Under the pieces are notes generated by a model. The model saw nothing but the letters and a program-made list of their open reading frames with translations. It searched no databases and was not told where the DNA came from. DNA of 64,000 nucleotides from Piscinibacter sp. (lineage in GTDB: Bacteria; Pseudomonadota; Gammaproteobacteria; Burkholderiales; Burkholderiaceae_C). The position numbers and the translations under genes are program-made. Of the stretch, positions 46,011-54,504 are shown in pieces (within the stretch, counting starts at the first letter, position 1; each line of letters opens with the position of its first letter). The stretch covers positions 62,001-126,000 of the forward strand of contig JAHBZL010000008.1 in the NCBI GenBank assembly GCA_019635485.1, written 5' to 3'.

Positions 46011-47696
46011 TCAATGGTCGAACTGCGTGACCAGTTCGCCGGCCAGCGGTGCGTCTTCGATCAGGCCGCGGGCGTCGGCCACCGGCACGCCATTCACCCA
46101 GACGCCATGCACGCCCAGCGCATCGGTGTGCAGGCGCGGGGCGTCGCCGGGCAGATCGAACACGCGCCGCGTCACGCCGCGACCGACCGTCGCCGGGTCG
46201 AACAGCAGCAGGTCGGCCGCCGCGCCCTCCTGCAGCAGCCCGCGGCCGGGCAGGCCGAACAGCGACGCGCTCTGGTGGGTGAGGCGGCGCACCGCCTCCG
46301 ACAGGCTCATCACGCCGCGGTCGCGCGCCCAGTGGCCCATCAGGTGCAGGCCGAAGCCGGCGTCGTTGAAGAAGGTCAGGTGGGCGCCGGCGTCCGACAG
46401 CGAGACGAGGCTGTGCGGGTGCGTCAGCAGGCGTGCCACCGCTTCCTCGTCGCTGTTCAGCAGCTGCGCGGTGAAGATGGTCTGCAGGTCCTCGTCCAGC
46501 GCGAGGTCGAGCATCGCGTCCAGCGGGTCCTTGGCGGCGCGGCGCGCGAGCTCGGCGATGCTCACCTGCTCGAGGTCGCGGTGACGGTCGCGCGCCACCT
46601 GCACCACATGGACCTTGTCCCATTCGCCGTTGAAGAGGCGGAACGCCGAAGGCTGCGCCAGCTCTTCCCGCACACGCTGGCGGAAGGTCGGATCGGCGAG
46701 CACGCGCGCGAGCGCTGCGCCTTCCAGGCCGAGCGCGGCGCGCCAGCTCGCGAGGCCTTCGACCGGGTAGGGCGAGGCGAGCGTGTATTCCATCGTCAGC
46801 GGGCAGCACGACACCTGGCCGATCAGGCGCCGCCCGCGCTCGTTCGCCGCGCTGATCGCGTCGAGGTCGGCGAACACCGCACCGGGGTTGGTGCCGTTGT
46901 GCAGCAGCGCGGCGATCATCACCGGCCGGCCGGAGCGTGCCGCCATCTCCTCGAGCAGCGCGACCGGTGTCTCGGCGCCCTTGGTCATCATGTAGACGCC
47001 GCGCCGGCCTCCGCCGCCCATCGCCTCGACCAGTGCGAAGTGCTCGGTGTCGCTGGCCAGCCGCGACGGCATCGGCGCCCCGCCGGCGCCGTTGTGCGCC
47101 GGGCTGGTCGAGCTGGCGAGGCCGACGGCGCCGGCGCGCATCGCCTCGTCGACGAGGGCGGCCATCGCTGCCACCTCCTCGCCCGTCGCGGCGCGGCGGT
47201 TGGCGTCGGCGCCCATCACCCAGGTGCGCAGCGACGAATGGCCGACGTAGGCGACGAGGTTCACCGCGCTGCCGCGCCGTCGCAGCATGGCGAGGTACTC
47301 GGCGAAGGTCTCGAACTCCCAGCGGATGCCGCGCTGCAGGACGTCGAAGGACATGCCCTCGACCTGCGTGAGGTTGCGCATCGTCAGCTCGCGGTCGGCC
47401 GCACGGCACGGCGCGATGGTGAAGCCGCAGTTGCCGATCACCGCCGTCGTCACGCCCAGTGCCGGCGAGGGACGCACGTACGGGTCCCAGGTGAGCTGGG
47501 CGTCGAAATGGGTGTGGCTGTCGACGATGCCGGGCATCAGCGCCAGGCCGCCGGCGTCGACCACGCGCTGTGCGTCGACCGCCAGGCCGACACCGATGGC
47601 GCGGATCCGGCCGCCGCGCACCGCGATGTCCGCCTGCACCGGTTCGGACCCGCTGCCGTCGAACAGCAACGCGCCGCGGATCAGCAGCTCGTCCAT
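46011..47696 (-). CDS. D-aminoacylase/N-acyl-D-amino-acid deacylase family amidohydrolase
   Basis: A 561-aa metal-dependent amidohydrolase. The N-terminal sandwich (LLIRGALLFDGSGSEPVQADIAV), metal motif DSHTHFDAQ, the NCGFTIAPCR cysteine ligand, the mid-chain His blocks and C-terminal SLSDAGAHLTFF and GLLQEGAAADLLLFD match the N-acyl-D-amino-acid deacylase group. Length and layout are normal. It would release a free amine and a carboxylate from an N-acyl substrate. It lies 10 bp behind the SAF-domain oxidoreductase gene in the same operon. Confidence 0.88.
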   Translation of the reverse strand: MDELLIRGALLFDGSGSEPVQADIAVRGGRIRAIGVGLAVDAQRVVDAGGLALMPGIVDSHTHFDAQLTWDPYVRPSPALGVTTAVIGNCGFTIAPCRAADRELTMRNLTQVEGMSFDVLQRGIRWEFETFAEYLAMLRRRGSAVNLVAYVGHSSLRTWVMGADANRRAATGEEVAAMAALVDEAMRAGAVGLASSTSPAHNGAGGAPMPSRLASDTEHFALVEAMGGGGRRGVYMMTKGAETPVALLEEMAARSGRPVMIAALLHNGTNPGAVFADLDAISAANERGRRLIGQVSCCPLTMEYTLASPYPVEGLASWRAALGLEGAALARVLADPTFRQRVREELAQPSAFRLFNGEWDKVHVVQVARDRHRDLEQVSIAELARRAAKDPLDAMLDLALDEDLQTIFTAQLLNSDEEAVARLLTHPHSLVSLSDAGAHLTFFNDAGFGLHLMGHWARDRGVMSLSEAVRRLTHQSASLFGLPGRGLLQEGAAADLLLFDPATVGRGVTRRVFDLPGDAPRLHTDALGVHGVWVNGVPVADARGLIEDAPLAGELVTQFDH

Positions 47697-47706
47697 GGCC
47701 GCCAGC

Positions 47707-49062
47707 CTACGCCACTTTGCGCTGCGGTGCGAACAGGTCTTCCATGGCCCTGCGCGTGCGGTAGGCGTGGGTGCTGGTGTCCATCGCCACGTCGCCCCAG
47801 GTCAGACTCTGGCCCTTCTTCACCGGCCGCACGACCTTGACGTTGTGCGCCAGGCCGAGAGGCAGGCCGCCGATCTCGACCGAGCGCCGCGCCGGCAGCA
47901 GCTTGCCCCACACGGTGTAGCCGCCTTCGCCGTCGAGCAGCTCGCCGGGCGCCAGGTCCCGCTTGGCCGTGGCGACCACATCGGCGTTCCAGCCGGTCGC
48001 GACGCCGGTCGGCTCGCCGCGCAGCGCGACGCTGGCGACCGAGACGCCGACCTCCAGCCCGATCAGGTGCCAGCGCTTGTAGAGCGTGAAGTAGCGCCCG
48101 CTGGGGTCGGTGTGCGCGTTGTACTCCTCGAAGCAGTTGCGCACGTACTCGGTCTCGCCTTCGACCGTGACCCACACGCCCATGCGGATGTCGTACGGGA
48201 TCCGGCGCCCGTCGGCCTCGAGCGAGGAGATCACCTCGACCATGCCCTTGTGCTCCAGCACGCCGCCCTCGCTGCGCGGCCGCGTGACGAACGGGATGTC
48301 CTCGATGCTGGCCGGCGGGTAGAGCAGTCCGTCGCTCGGCACGTCCAGGCCGGTGGCGTTGGACACCGCGGTCGACTCGATCGACGGCTTCGAGCCGTCC
48401 AGGAAGCTGTTGAACATCTTCGGGTTGAGCCCGCCGCGCGCCGCCTGCTCGGGCGTGAGGCCGTAATGGCCCCAGACCGTCTCGGGCGTCGATTCGCAGA
48501 AGTGCGGCAGCCACTTGTGGCCGCGACCCGCGGCGACCACCGGGAAGCCGCAGGTGCGTGCCCAGTCGACGAGGTCGCAGATCAGCGCCGGCTGGTCACC
48601 GAACGCGAGCGAGTAGACGACGCCGGCTTCCGCCGCCTTGCGGGCCAGCAGCGGGCCGCAGAACGCATCGGCCTCGACGGTGACGTTGACGACGTGCTTG
48701 CCCTGGGCGAAGGCCTCCAGGCAGTGGTCGACTGCGGCGATCGGGTGGCCGGTGCACTCGACGATCACGTCGATGGCCGGATGCTGCGCCAGCACGCGCC
48801 AGTCGTCGCCCACGTGCGTGCTGCCGTTCTGCAGGGCCTCGTCCAGCGAGGCGGCCAGCGTGCGTTCCGCCGACCAGCCGACCCGCGCGAGGTTGGCGCG
48901 CGCGGCGCCGGGCGAGAGGTCCGCGATGCCCGCCAGGTGCACGCCGGGCGTGCGCGGGATCTGCGCCAGGTACATCGAGCCGAACTTGCCGGCGCCGATC
49001 AGGCCCACGCGGACCGGCCGGCCCTCGGCCTGCCGCTTCAGCAGCTTTGCGTGCAGGTTCAT
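47707..49062 (-). CDS. NAD(P)-dependent oxidoreductase with C-terminal SAF domain
   Basis: A 451-aa protein. Residues about 15-170 are a homoserine-dehydrogenase-like Rossmann domain (VRVGLIGAGKFGSMYL, VIVECTGHP, HVVNVTVEADA), then a catalytic middle domain, and residues about 375-440 a SAF domain (KRDLAPGELLDGEGGYTVWG, VKKGQSLTWGDV). This group is frequent in sugar-acid and opine-like catabolic clusters and is often annotated homoserine dehydrogenase-like or FlgA-like. The substrate is not known. The gene lies one base away from the PhyH gene (cat-g-tca arrangement). Confidence 0.85.
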   Translation of the reverse strand: MNLHAKLLKRQAEGRPVRVGLIGAGKFGSMYLAQIPRTPGVHLAGIADLSPGAARANLARVGWSAERTLAASLDEALQNGSTHVGDDWRVLAQHPAIDVIVECTGHPIAAVDHCLEAFAQGKHVVNVTVEADAFCGPLLARKAAEAGVVYSLAFGDQPALICDLVDWARTCGFPVVAAGRGHKWLPHFCESTPETVWGHYGLTPEQAARGGLNPKMFNSFLDGSKPSIESTAVSNATGLDVPSDGLLYPPASIEDIPFVTRPRSEGGVLEHKGMVEVISSLEADGRRIPYDIRMGVWVTVEGETEYVRNCFEEYNAHTDPSGRYFTLYKRWHLIGLEVGVSVASVALRGEPTGVATGWNADVVATAKRDLAPGELLDGEGGYTVWGKLLPARRSVEIGGLPLGLAHNVKVVRPVKKGQSLTWGDVAMDTSTHAYRTRRAMEDLFAPQRKVA

Positions 49063-49063
49063 G

Positions 49064-49975
49064 TCAGGCCGCCTTCTGCTCGTCGTCGATCGCCGCGGAG
49101 GAGGTGACGAGGGCGCTGCCGGGCATGCCGTCCTTCCAGGGCAGGTCGACGGGGTAGTCCTTCAGCAGGCAGTCGTCGGGCAGGCAGGTGATCGGGTCGA
49201 ACACGCGGTGCGCGATGAACTCGGGCCGCTTGAAGCGGCGGATGTGATTGCTGACCGCGCACAGGCTCAGGTAGACGCTGACGCGGTTCCACGGGCTCAG
49301 GTTGCTGGTCGACGCGTGCACCAGGCAGGAATGGAACAGGATCATCGAGCCGGCGGGTCCCTTCGGCGAGACGATGCCGCCCGGCACGTAGCGGCCGTCG
49401 GGCTCGAAGCGGCCGCGTCCGCCGGCGCGCTCGACCAGCGCGGCGATCAGCGCGTGGTCGACCGTCCAGAGCGGGTAGCTGGTGGTCGTCAGGTCGTGCT
49501 GCGCGTCGATCACGCCGCGGCGGTGGCTGCCCGGGATGAACATCAGCGGGCCGTTGAACTCGTTGACGTCGTCCAGGAAGATCGCGACGTTCATGGCCCG
49601 CTCGGTGGGCATCAGGTCGTCGTTCTTCCAGGTGCCGTAGTCCTGGTGCCACTGCCAGACGTCGCCCTCGAAGGCCATCTTGCCGTTGATCTTGAACTGG
49701 TGCATGTACAGCCGCTCGCCGAACAGGTCCTCGACCGGTTCGATCATGCGCGGGTGGCGAGCCAGCTTCGCGAACGGTTCGCTGTACAGGTGGGCGGCGA
49801 AGTTCGTGCGTACCGCGTCGCTGCCCTTCTCGCGCACGTTGTAGGCCTCGCGGCGCGCATACAGGGCCGGCACCGCGTCGGTCAGCACCCGGGTCTCCTC
49901 CGGGCTGAAGCGGCCGGGGAAGAACAGGTAGCCGTCGCGCTCGAACTGCGCGTGTTGCTCGGGGGTGAGTCTCAT
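49064..49975 (-). CDS. Phytanoyl-CoA dioxygenase (PhyH) family enzyme
   Basis: A 303-aa Fe(II)/2-oxoglutarate-dependent oxygenase. The iron site WHQDYG (His, Asp) and distal His with the 2-oxoglutarate-binding Arg in FHSCLVHASTSNLSPWNR are present. FERDGYLFFPGRFSPEE at the N-terminus is the usual PhyH opening, and PLMFIPGSHRRGVID is conserved. It would hydroxylate a small molecule as the first oxidative step, using O2 and 2-oxoglutarate. Gene order GntR-PhyH-oxidoreductase-amidohydrolase-cupin suggests a single catabolic route. Confidence 0.88.
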   Translation of the reverse strand: MRLTPEQHAQFERDGYLFFPGRFSPEETRVLTDAVPALYARREAYNVREKGSDAVRTNFAAHLYSEPFAKLARHPRMIEPVEDLFGERLYMHQFKINGKMAFEGDVWQWHQDYGTWKNDDLMPTERAMNVAIFLDDVNEFNGPLMFIPGSHRRGVIDAQHDLTTTSYPLWTVDHALIAALVERAGGRGRFEPDGRYVPGGIVSPKGPAGSMILFHSCLVHASTSNLSPWNRVSVYLSLCAVSNHIRRFKRPEFIAHRVFDPITCLPDDCLLKDYPVDLPWKDGMPGSALVTSSAAIDDEQKAA

Positions 49976-49986
49976 CGTCGGTCTCC

Positions 49987-50667
49987 TCAGGCTTGGCGCG
50001 CGGGCGCGGGGCGGGCCGCTGCGAGTTGGCGCACCACGTTGCGAGCCGCATGGTCCACGTGGTGCTGCATCAGGCGCTCGGCGTGCGCCGCGTCGCCGTC
50101 GGCGATCGCCGAAGCGATCGCCTCGTGTTCGTCCCAGATCGTCGCGCGCAGCGGCGAGTGCTGCAGCACGGCGCCCATCACACGCCGGATGTGGCTCCAG
50201 TGCAGCTGCGCGCTGCGCTCGATCAGCGGGTTGCCGGAGGCGGCGTAGATCGCGCGATGGAAGGCGATGTCGGCTTCGATCATCGCGCCGATGTTGCGTC
50301 CGGCTGCGGCTTTGCGCCCGCGTTCGACCAGCTTCGGGTCGAGTGCGGCCCCGCGAGCGGCAGCCAGCCGCACCGCGAGCGTGTCGAGGGCGCCGCGCAC
50401 CTGGTAGACGCCGGCGATCGATTCGGCCTCCAGCGGCGCCACCTGCAGGCCGCGGCCCGGCGCGTCCAGCAGCAGGCCCTCCAGCTTCAGCAGGCGCAAA
50501 GCCTGCAGCACCGGCTGACGCGACACGGCGAACTGCTGCGCCAGGTCCTCCTGCGTGACGCGCTGGCCCGGCGCGAGCGTGCCGCTGTCGATCGCCTCGT
50601 GCAACGCGCGGTAGATCTGGTCGACGAGGTCGGGAGCAGGCTCGATCCTGAACAGCCGCGGGCTCAT
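49987..50667 (-). CDS. GntR-family (FCD) transcriptional regulator
   Basis: A 226-aa FadR-subfamily regulator: winged helix at about 8-75 (LVDQIYRALHEAIDSGTLAPGQ, TQEDLAQQFAVSRQPVLQALRLL) and an FCD ligand domain at about 85-210 with the metal-binding Asp and His pattern (DIAFHRAIYAASGN, EHEAIASAI, HHVDHA). Start MSPRLFRIE at 50667. Its ATG is 24 bp downstream of a TCTGTATACAGA palindrome, so it probably represses itself and the four genes behind it until the pathway substrate binds. Confidence 0.9.
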   Translation of the reverse strand: MSPRLFRIEPAPDLVDQIYRALHEAIDSGTLAPGQRVTQEDLAQQFAVSRQPVLQALRLLKLEGLLLDAPGRGLQVAPLEAESIAGVYQVRGALDTLAVRLAAARGAALDPKLVERGRKAAAGRNIGAMIEADIAFHRAIYAASGNPLIERSAQLHWSHIRRVMGAVLQHSPLRATIWDEHEAIASAIADGDAAHAERLMQHHVDHAARNVVRQLAAARPAPARQA

Positions 50668-50690
50668 CGTCTCGGTCCGATCGGGTACAT

Positions 50691-50702
50691 TCTGTATACA
50701 GA
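50691..50702. promoter_or_regulatory. GntR-type palindromic operator
   Basis: TCTGTATACAGA is a perfect 12-bp palindrome with flanking GTAC on both sides. TGTATACA cores are usual for FadR-subfamily (FCD) GntR proteins. It is 24 bp upstream of the GntR-type gene, within its promoter. Repression of the operon is the simplest reading. Confidence 0.6.
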
Positions 50703-50822
50703 GTACACTGTGCGCCGAGTGCCCGGCCCAGGGTTTACGCGCAGTTCCCGGCCGGGAGGCGCTGCGAGACTGGCGCGAGCGTGGCCCCGCCCACCGTCCA
50801 CCTGCCACGTTCCGCCCGACCC

Positions 50823-52511
50823 ATGCCGCTGTACCAGTCCGCCATCGACGCCATGGATGCCGGCATCGTGCTGTGGGACGCGCAGGACCGCCTGGTGCTG
50901 TGCAACCGGCAGTTCCGCTGGCTCTACGAGCCGCTCGCCGACCTGGTGAGACCCGGGGTCACGTTCGAGAACCTGCTGCGGGCGGCCATCGCGCGCGGGG
51001 TGATCGAGGCACCGCGGCCCGACGTGGAGGGTTTCGTGGCCGCGCGGCTGCTCGAACACCGTGAGCCGCAGGGGCCGCTGCTGCGCGAGATGCCCGATGG
51101 CCGCTGGCGGCGCATCACCGAGCAGCGCCTGGCGGACGGCAGCCTGCTCGCCTTCAGCATCGACGTGACGGCGCTGGTCGAGAAGGAGCGGGCGCTGGAG
51201 GCCGCGCGTGCCGAGTCACAGCATGCCCGCAAGCAGCTGCAGGACGCGATCGATGCCCTGCCGGAAGGTTTCGCGCTGTACGACACGGACGACCGCCTGG
51301 TGGCCTGCAACGAACGCTACCGCGAGATCTACGCATCGTCCGCTGCGTCGATGCAGCCCGGCACCCCCTTCGAGGAGATCCTGCGCTATGGCCTCGCGCG
51401 CGGCCAGTACCCGGCGGCGGAAGGTGATCCGGCGGGCTGGTTGCGCGAACGGCTGCACCAGCACAGGCACCCGGGCGAGCCGCTGCTCCAGGAGCTGCCC
51501 GGCAACCGCTGGCTGCGCATCGACGAGCGCCGCACGCGCCAGGGTGGCGTGGCGGGCGTGCGCACGGACGTGACCGAGCTGGTGCAGCGCGAGCAGCAGC
51601 TGAGGCAGCTCAACCACCACCTGGCGGAGAGCCGGGCGCAGCTGCAGGCCGTCATCAGCACCGCGCTGGCCGCCATCCTGACGGTGGACGCATCGGGCCT
51701 GATCCGTTCTGCCAACCCGGCCACCGCCCGTGTGTTCGGCTGGGAACCGGATGAGCTCGCCGGCCGGCCGCTGGCGCTTCTGGTGCCGGACGCGGCGCTG
51801 CACCTGGCCGCCGGGCAGGGCGTGCAGACCGGCGGCGACCTGCCGGCACGGCACCGCGACGGCCGGTCGCTGACGGTCCATCTCGCGCTGTCGCGCCTGA
51901 ACCTGCCCGGCCCCGCACAGCACGTGGCGCTGATCACCGACCTCACCGAGCGCGAGGTCGCGGCGCGCGCGCTGCGCGAGGCCAACCAGCGGCTCGCGCA
52001 GCTGTCCGAGACCGACGCGCTCACCGGCATCGCCAACCGGCGCCTGTTCGAACGCCGGCTCACAGAAGAGTGGCAGCGTTGCGCGCGGCGCGGCGAGTCT
52101 GTCGCGCTGCTGCTGGTCGACGTGGACCACTTCAAGCGCTACAACGATGCGCAGGGGCACGTGGCCGGCGACCACTGCCTGGCCGAGATGGCCGCCGTCC
52201 TGCGGTCGTGCGCCCGCCGCGCCGGTGATCTGGTCGCGCGCTGGGGCGGCGAGGAGTTTGCGCTGCTGCTGCCCGGTGCCGGCGTCGACGAGGCGCTGGC
52301 GGTCGGGCGCCATTGCGTCGCGGCGGTCGCCGAGCGCTGCCATCCGCATCCGGATTCGAGCGTGTCGGCCCACGTGTCGATCAGCGTCGGCGTCTGCAGC
52401 GTGCCGGCCGACGCGAACATGCCGGTCGCCTCGCTGGTCGCGCGCGCCGATGCGGCGCTGTACGCGGCCAAGCACGCCGGCCGCAACCGCGCCGCGCTGG
52501 CCCCGGATTGA
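50823..52511 (+). CDS. PAS-GGDEF diguanylate cyclase
   Basis: A 562-aa cytoplasmic protein with two PAS-like domains of the PAS_7 kind (about 5-125 and about 140-265, e.g. AMDAGIVLWDAQDRLVLCN and ALPEGFALYDTDDRLVACN), a standard PAS (about 280-390) and a C-terminal GGDEF domain with the motif RWGGEEF. An RxxD inhibitory site (RAGD) lies five residues before GGEEF, so product inhibition by c-di-GMP is expected. The active site is intact, with no EAL domain. ATG at 50823 was preferred to an upstream GTG. Divergent from the GntR operon. Confidence 0.9.
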   Translation: MPLYQSAIDAMDAGIVLWDAQDRLVLCNRQFRWLYEPLADLVRPGVTFENLLRAAIARGVIEAPRPDVEGFVAARLLEHREPQGPLLREMPDGRWRRITEQRLADGSLLAFSIDVTALVEKERALEAARAESQHARKQLQDAIDALPEGFALYDTDDRLVACNERYREIYASSAASMQPGTPFEEILRYGLARGQYPAAEGDPAGWLRERLHQHRHPGEPLLQELPGNRWLRIDERRTRQGGVAGVRTDVTELVQREQQLRQLNHHLAESRAQLQAVISTALAAILTVDASGLIRSANPATARVFGWEPDELAGRPLALLVPDAALHLAAGQGVQTGGDLPARHRDGRSLTVHLALSRLNLPGPAQHVALITDLTEREVAARALREANQRLAQLSETDALTGIANRRLFERRLTEEWQRCARRGESVALLLVDVDHFKRYNDAQGHVAGDHCLAEMAAVLRSCARRAGDLVARWGGEEFALLLPGAGVDEALAVGRHCVAAVAERCHPHPDSSVSAHVSISVGVCSVPADANMPVASLVARADAALYAAKHAGRNRAALAPD

Positions 52512-52527
52512 GCGTCCGGCCGCCGCG

Positions 52528-54006
52528 TCAGAGGCGGTAGCGCGCGGCCAGAACGTCCTGCAGGCCCTGCACGACCCGGAACGCGTCGCGCAGCTGCGTG
52601 CGCTCGAAGTTCGAGAGTTCGTGCAGCACCAGCAGGTTGTCGACCGGGCGCCCCGCGTCCAGCTGGCGCGCCTGGTGCTGGATGCGCAACGCTGCAAGGT
52701 ACTCGAGCGCGTCGCGCAGGTCGTGCGCCCCCTGCTCGCTGACCTCCCCGCTGCGGGCCGCCTGCGCCAGCCGGTCGTGCGTGTTGACCGGCGTGTGGCC
52801 GCCGGCCAGCGCATAGACGCGTGCGAGGTCGACGATCGGCACGACGCCCAGCATCTTCAGGTCGACCGTGCCGCGGTGCTCGCCCGAGCGCGGCGCGCTG
52901 ATGCCGCCGAACAGGCCGAGCGGCGGGCGCCGGCTCAGCGCGTTGCGCGCCATGTGCGCGAGGAAGATGCCGTGCCCGCGGGTGCGCGAGAGCGCGTCGG
53001 CGCATACCTCCTCCACCAGTGCGGCGGCGCCGTGCACGGCGCGCATGTCGAAGAACACGCAGGTCAGCATCAACGCGGTCGGGTCGGGCTCCTCGACCCA
53101 GTGCCGCAGCGTGGCCATCCACTGCCGGCGCGTCTGCCGCCAGCGCGGCGTCATGGCCATCATCTCGCCCGGGCAGAAGACGTAGCCGCACGCGTCCAGC
53201 CCGCTGCAGACCTCGCGGGCCAGCGCGTCGAAGTAGGCCGTGTCGCGCGCCGCGTCGAAGTCGTCGGCCAGCACCATGCAGTTGTCCTGGTCGCTGCGCG
53301 CGGTCTGTTCGCTGCGTGCCTGCGAGCCGGCCGCAACCCAGGCGTAGGCGACCGGCGGCGGTCCGAGCCGGCGCTCGGCCAGGTGGATCAGGCGCTTGGT
53401 CAGCGCATCGGTGATCGCGGTGACGATGTGCCCGGTGGCGTAGGCCGTGGCATCCGCGGCGGCGAGCATGCGCTGCAGTTGCCGGATGCGCGCGCTGGCG
53501 CGCTGCAGCCCGGCGAGGTCGTCCTGCGCGTGGATCTCGCCGGCCAGCACCACGGCCGAGGCGCTCTGGCGTTCTGCCAGGTCGGTGGCGCTGACCAGCC
53601 CAGCGACGCGTGTCCCGTCCAGCACCGGGACATGGTGCACGTCGTGCCGGGCCATCAGCAGCAGCGCGTCGAACGCGGTGGCCGACAGCTCGACGCTGTG
53701 CGGCGCGCGTGTCGCGACCTCGGCGACCGGCCGCTCGCCCGACACGCCGGCGGCGACGACGCGGTTGCGCAGATCGCGATCGGTCACGATGCCCGCCAGT
53801 CGTCCGTCCTCGACCAGCAGGACCGAGGTCACGTTCTCGTCGCGCATGCGCATCGCCGCTTCGCGGATCGTCGCGGTCGGCGCCATCTGCACCGGTGGGC
53901 GCGTCAGCAGGTCGCGCAGCGGCACGGCAATCAGCGCCTGATGCGGATCGTCCCCGCGCAAGGGCGGAGTCGTCGCGGGCGGGTTGGCAGGAGGGGTGGC
54001 ACTCAT
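52528..54006 (-). CDS. CBS-pair protein with DUF294 nucleotidyltransferase-like domain
   Basis: A 492-aa protein: residues about 30-150 are two CBS repeats (MRMRDENVTSVLLVEDGRLAG and LMARHDVHHVPVLDGTRVAG), about 165-320 is a DUF294 nucleotidyltransferase-like domain (WVAAGSQARSEQTARSDQDN, with the GSxAR and DxDN pattern), followed by a DUF294_C helical domain. Relatives often also have an N-terminal cyclic-nucleotide-binding domain, which is absent here. Such genes commonly sit beside DUF4212/acetate-type symporters, as here (divergent), and may regulate that transporter, probably in response to adenine nucleotides; that is inference. Confidence 0.88.
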   Translation of the reverse strand: MSATPPANPPATTPPLRGDDPHQALIAVPLRDLLTRPPVQMAPTATIREAAMRMRDENVTSVLLVEDGRLAGIVTDRDLRNRVVAAGVSGERPVAEVATRAPHSVELSATAFDALLLMARHDVHHVPVLDGTRVAGLVSATDLAERQSASAVVLAGEIHAQDDLAGLQRASARIRQLQRMLAAADATAYATGHIVTAITDALTKRLIHLAERRLGPPPVAYAWVAAGSQARSEQTARSDQDNCMVLADDFDAARDTAYFDALAREVCSGLDACGYVFCPGEMMAMTPRWRQTRRQWMATLRHWVEEPDPTALMLTCVFFDMRAVHGAAALVEEVCADALSRTRGHGIFLAHMARNALSRRPPLGLFGGISAPRSGEHRGTVDLKMLGVVPIVDLARVYALAGGHTPVNTHDRLAQAARSGEVSEQGAHDLRDALEYLAALRIQHQARQLDAGRPVDNLLVLHELSNFERTQLRDAFRVVQGLQDVLAARYRL

Positions 54007-54157
54007 GGCGGCGAGGGGGACCGGGCCTAGTGATTTTCCCTAACTGGAGGGCCTGGCGTCAGGGGCAACCCGAAGGAATCGGGCCGTTGCAGCGGGATCG
54101 GGGGCGTCCGTGTCAGAAAGTGGTCAGCTAGCGTCAGGACACTGGCTGCCGCCATGC

Positions 54158-54197
54158 ATTTGCACAAATAATATTTTCATCAATAGTATTTGCGCAA
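54158..54197. promoter_or_regulatory. Paired ATTTGCRCAA sites in AT-rich promoter region
   Basis: ATTTGCACAA at 54158 and ATTTGCGCAA at 54188 are repeated in direct orientation exactly 30 bp apart; each half is itself nearly palindromic. The stretch is unusually AT-rich for this window and lies upstream of the DUF4212 gene, 45 bp before its start. It is a candidate operator pair for a regulator of short-chain acid metabolism, which I cannot identify. Confidence 0.45.
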
Positions 54198-54242
54198 GGC
54201 ATCGGGAGCGTCGACCTTTCAGGGAAACACGAGGAGACAAAC

Positions 54243-54497
54243 TTGCAGCATGACTCGCACGGCTACTGGAAAGCGACTCTGTCGCTACTGACCAAGATCC
54301 TGGTGATCTGGTTCCTGGTGTCCTTCGGGGCCGGGATCCTGTTCGCCGACCTGCTCAACGGCATCAAGCTCGGCGGCTACCCGCTCGGCTTCTGGTTCGC
54401 GCAGCAGGGCTCGATCTACATCTTCATCGCGCTGATCTTCTGGTACGCGAAGAAGATGGGTGACATCGACAAGCAGTTCGACGTTCACGAGGACTGA
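54243..54497 (+). CDS. DUF4212 small subunit of a sodium/solute symporter
   Basis: An 84-aa membrane protein with two spans (KILVIWFLVSFGAGILF and GSIYIFIALIFWYA) and the family pattern YWKATLSLLTKILVIW. The start is a TTG at 54243, because there is no in-frame ATG before the family N-terminus and GAGGAG lies 7 bp upstream. DUF4212 proteins are encoded beside VC_2705-type symporters, as here (gap 7 bp), and are thought to be small partner subunits. Confidence 0.88.
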   Translation: MQHDSHGYWKATLSLLTKILVIWFLVSFGAGILFADLLNGIKLGGYPLGFWFAQQGSIYIFIALIFWYAKKMGDIDKQFDVHED

Positions 54498-54504
54498 CGC
54501 GGCC

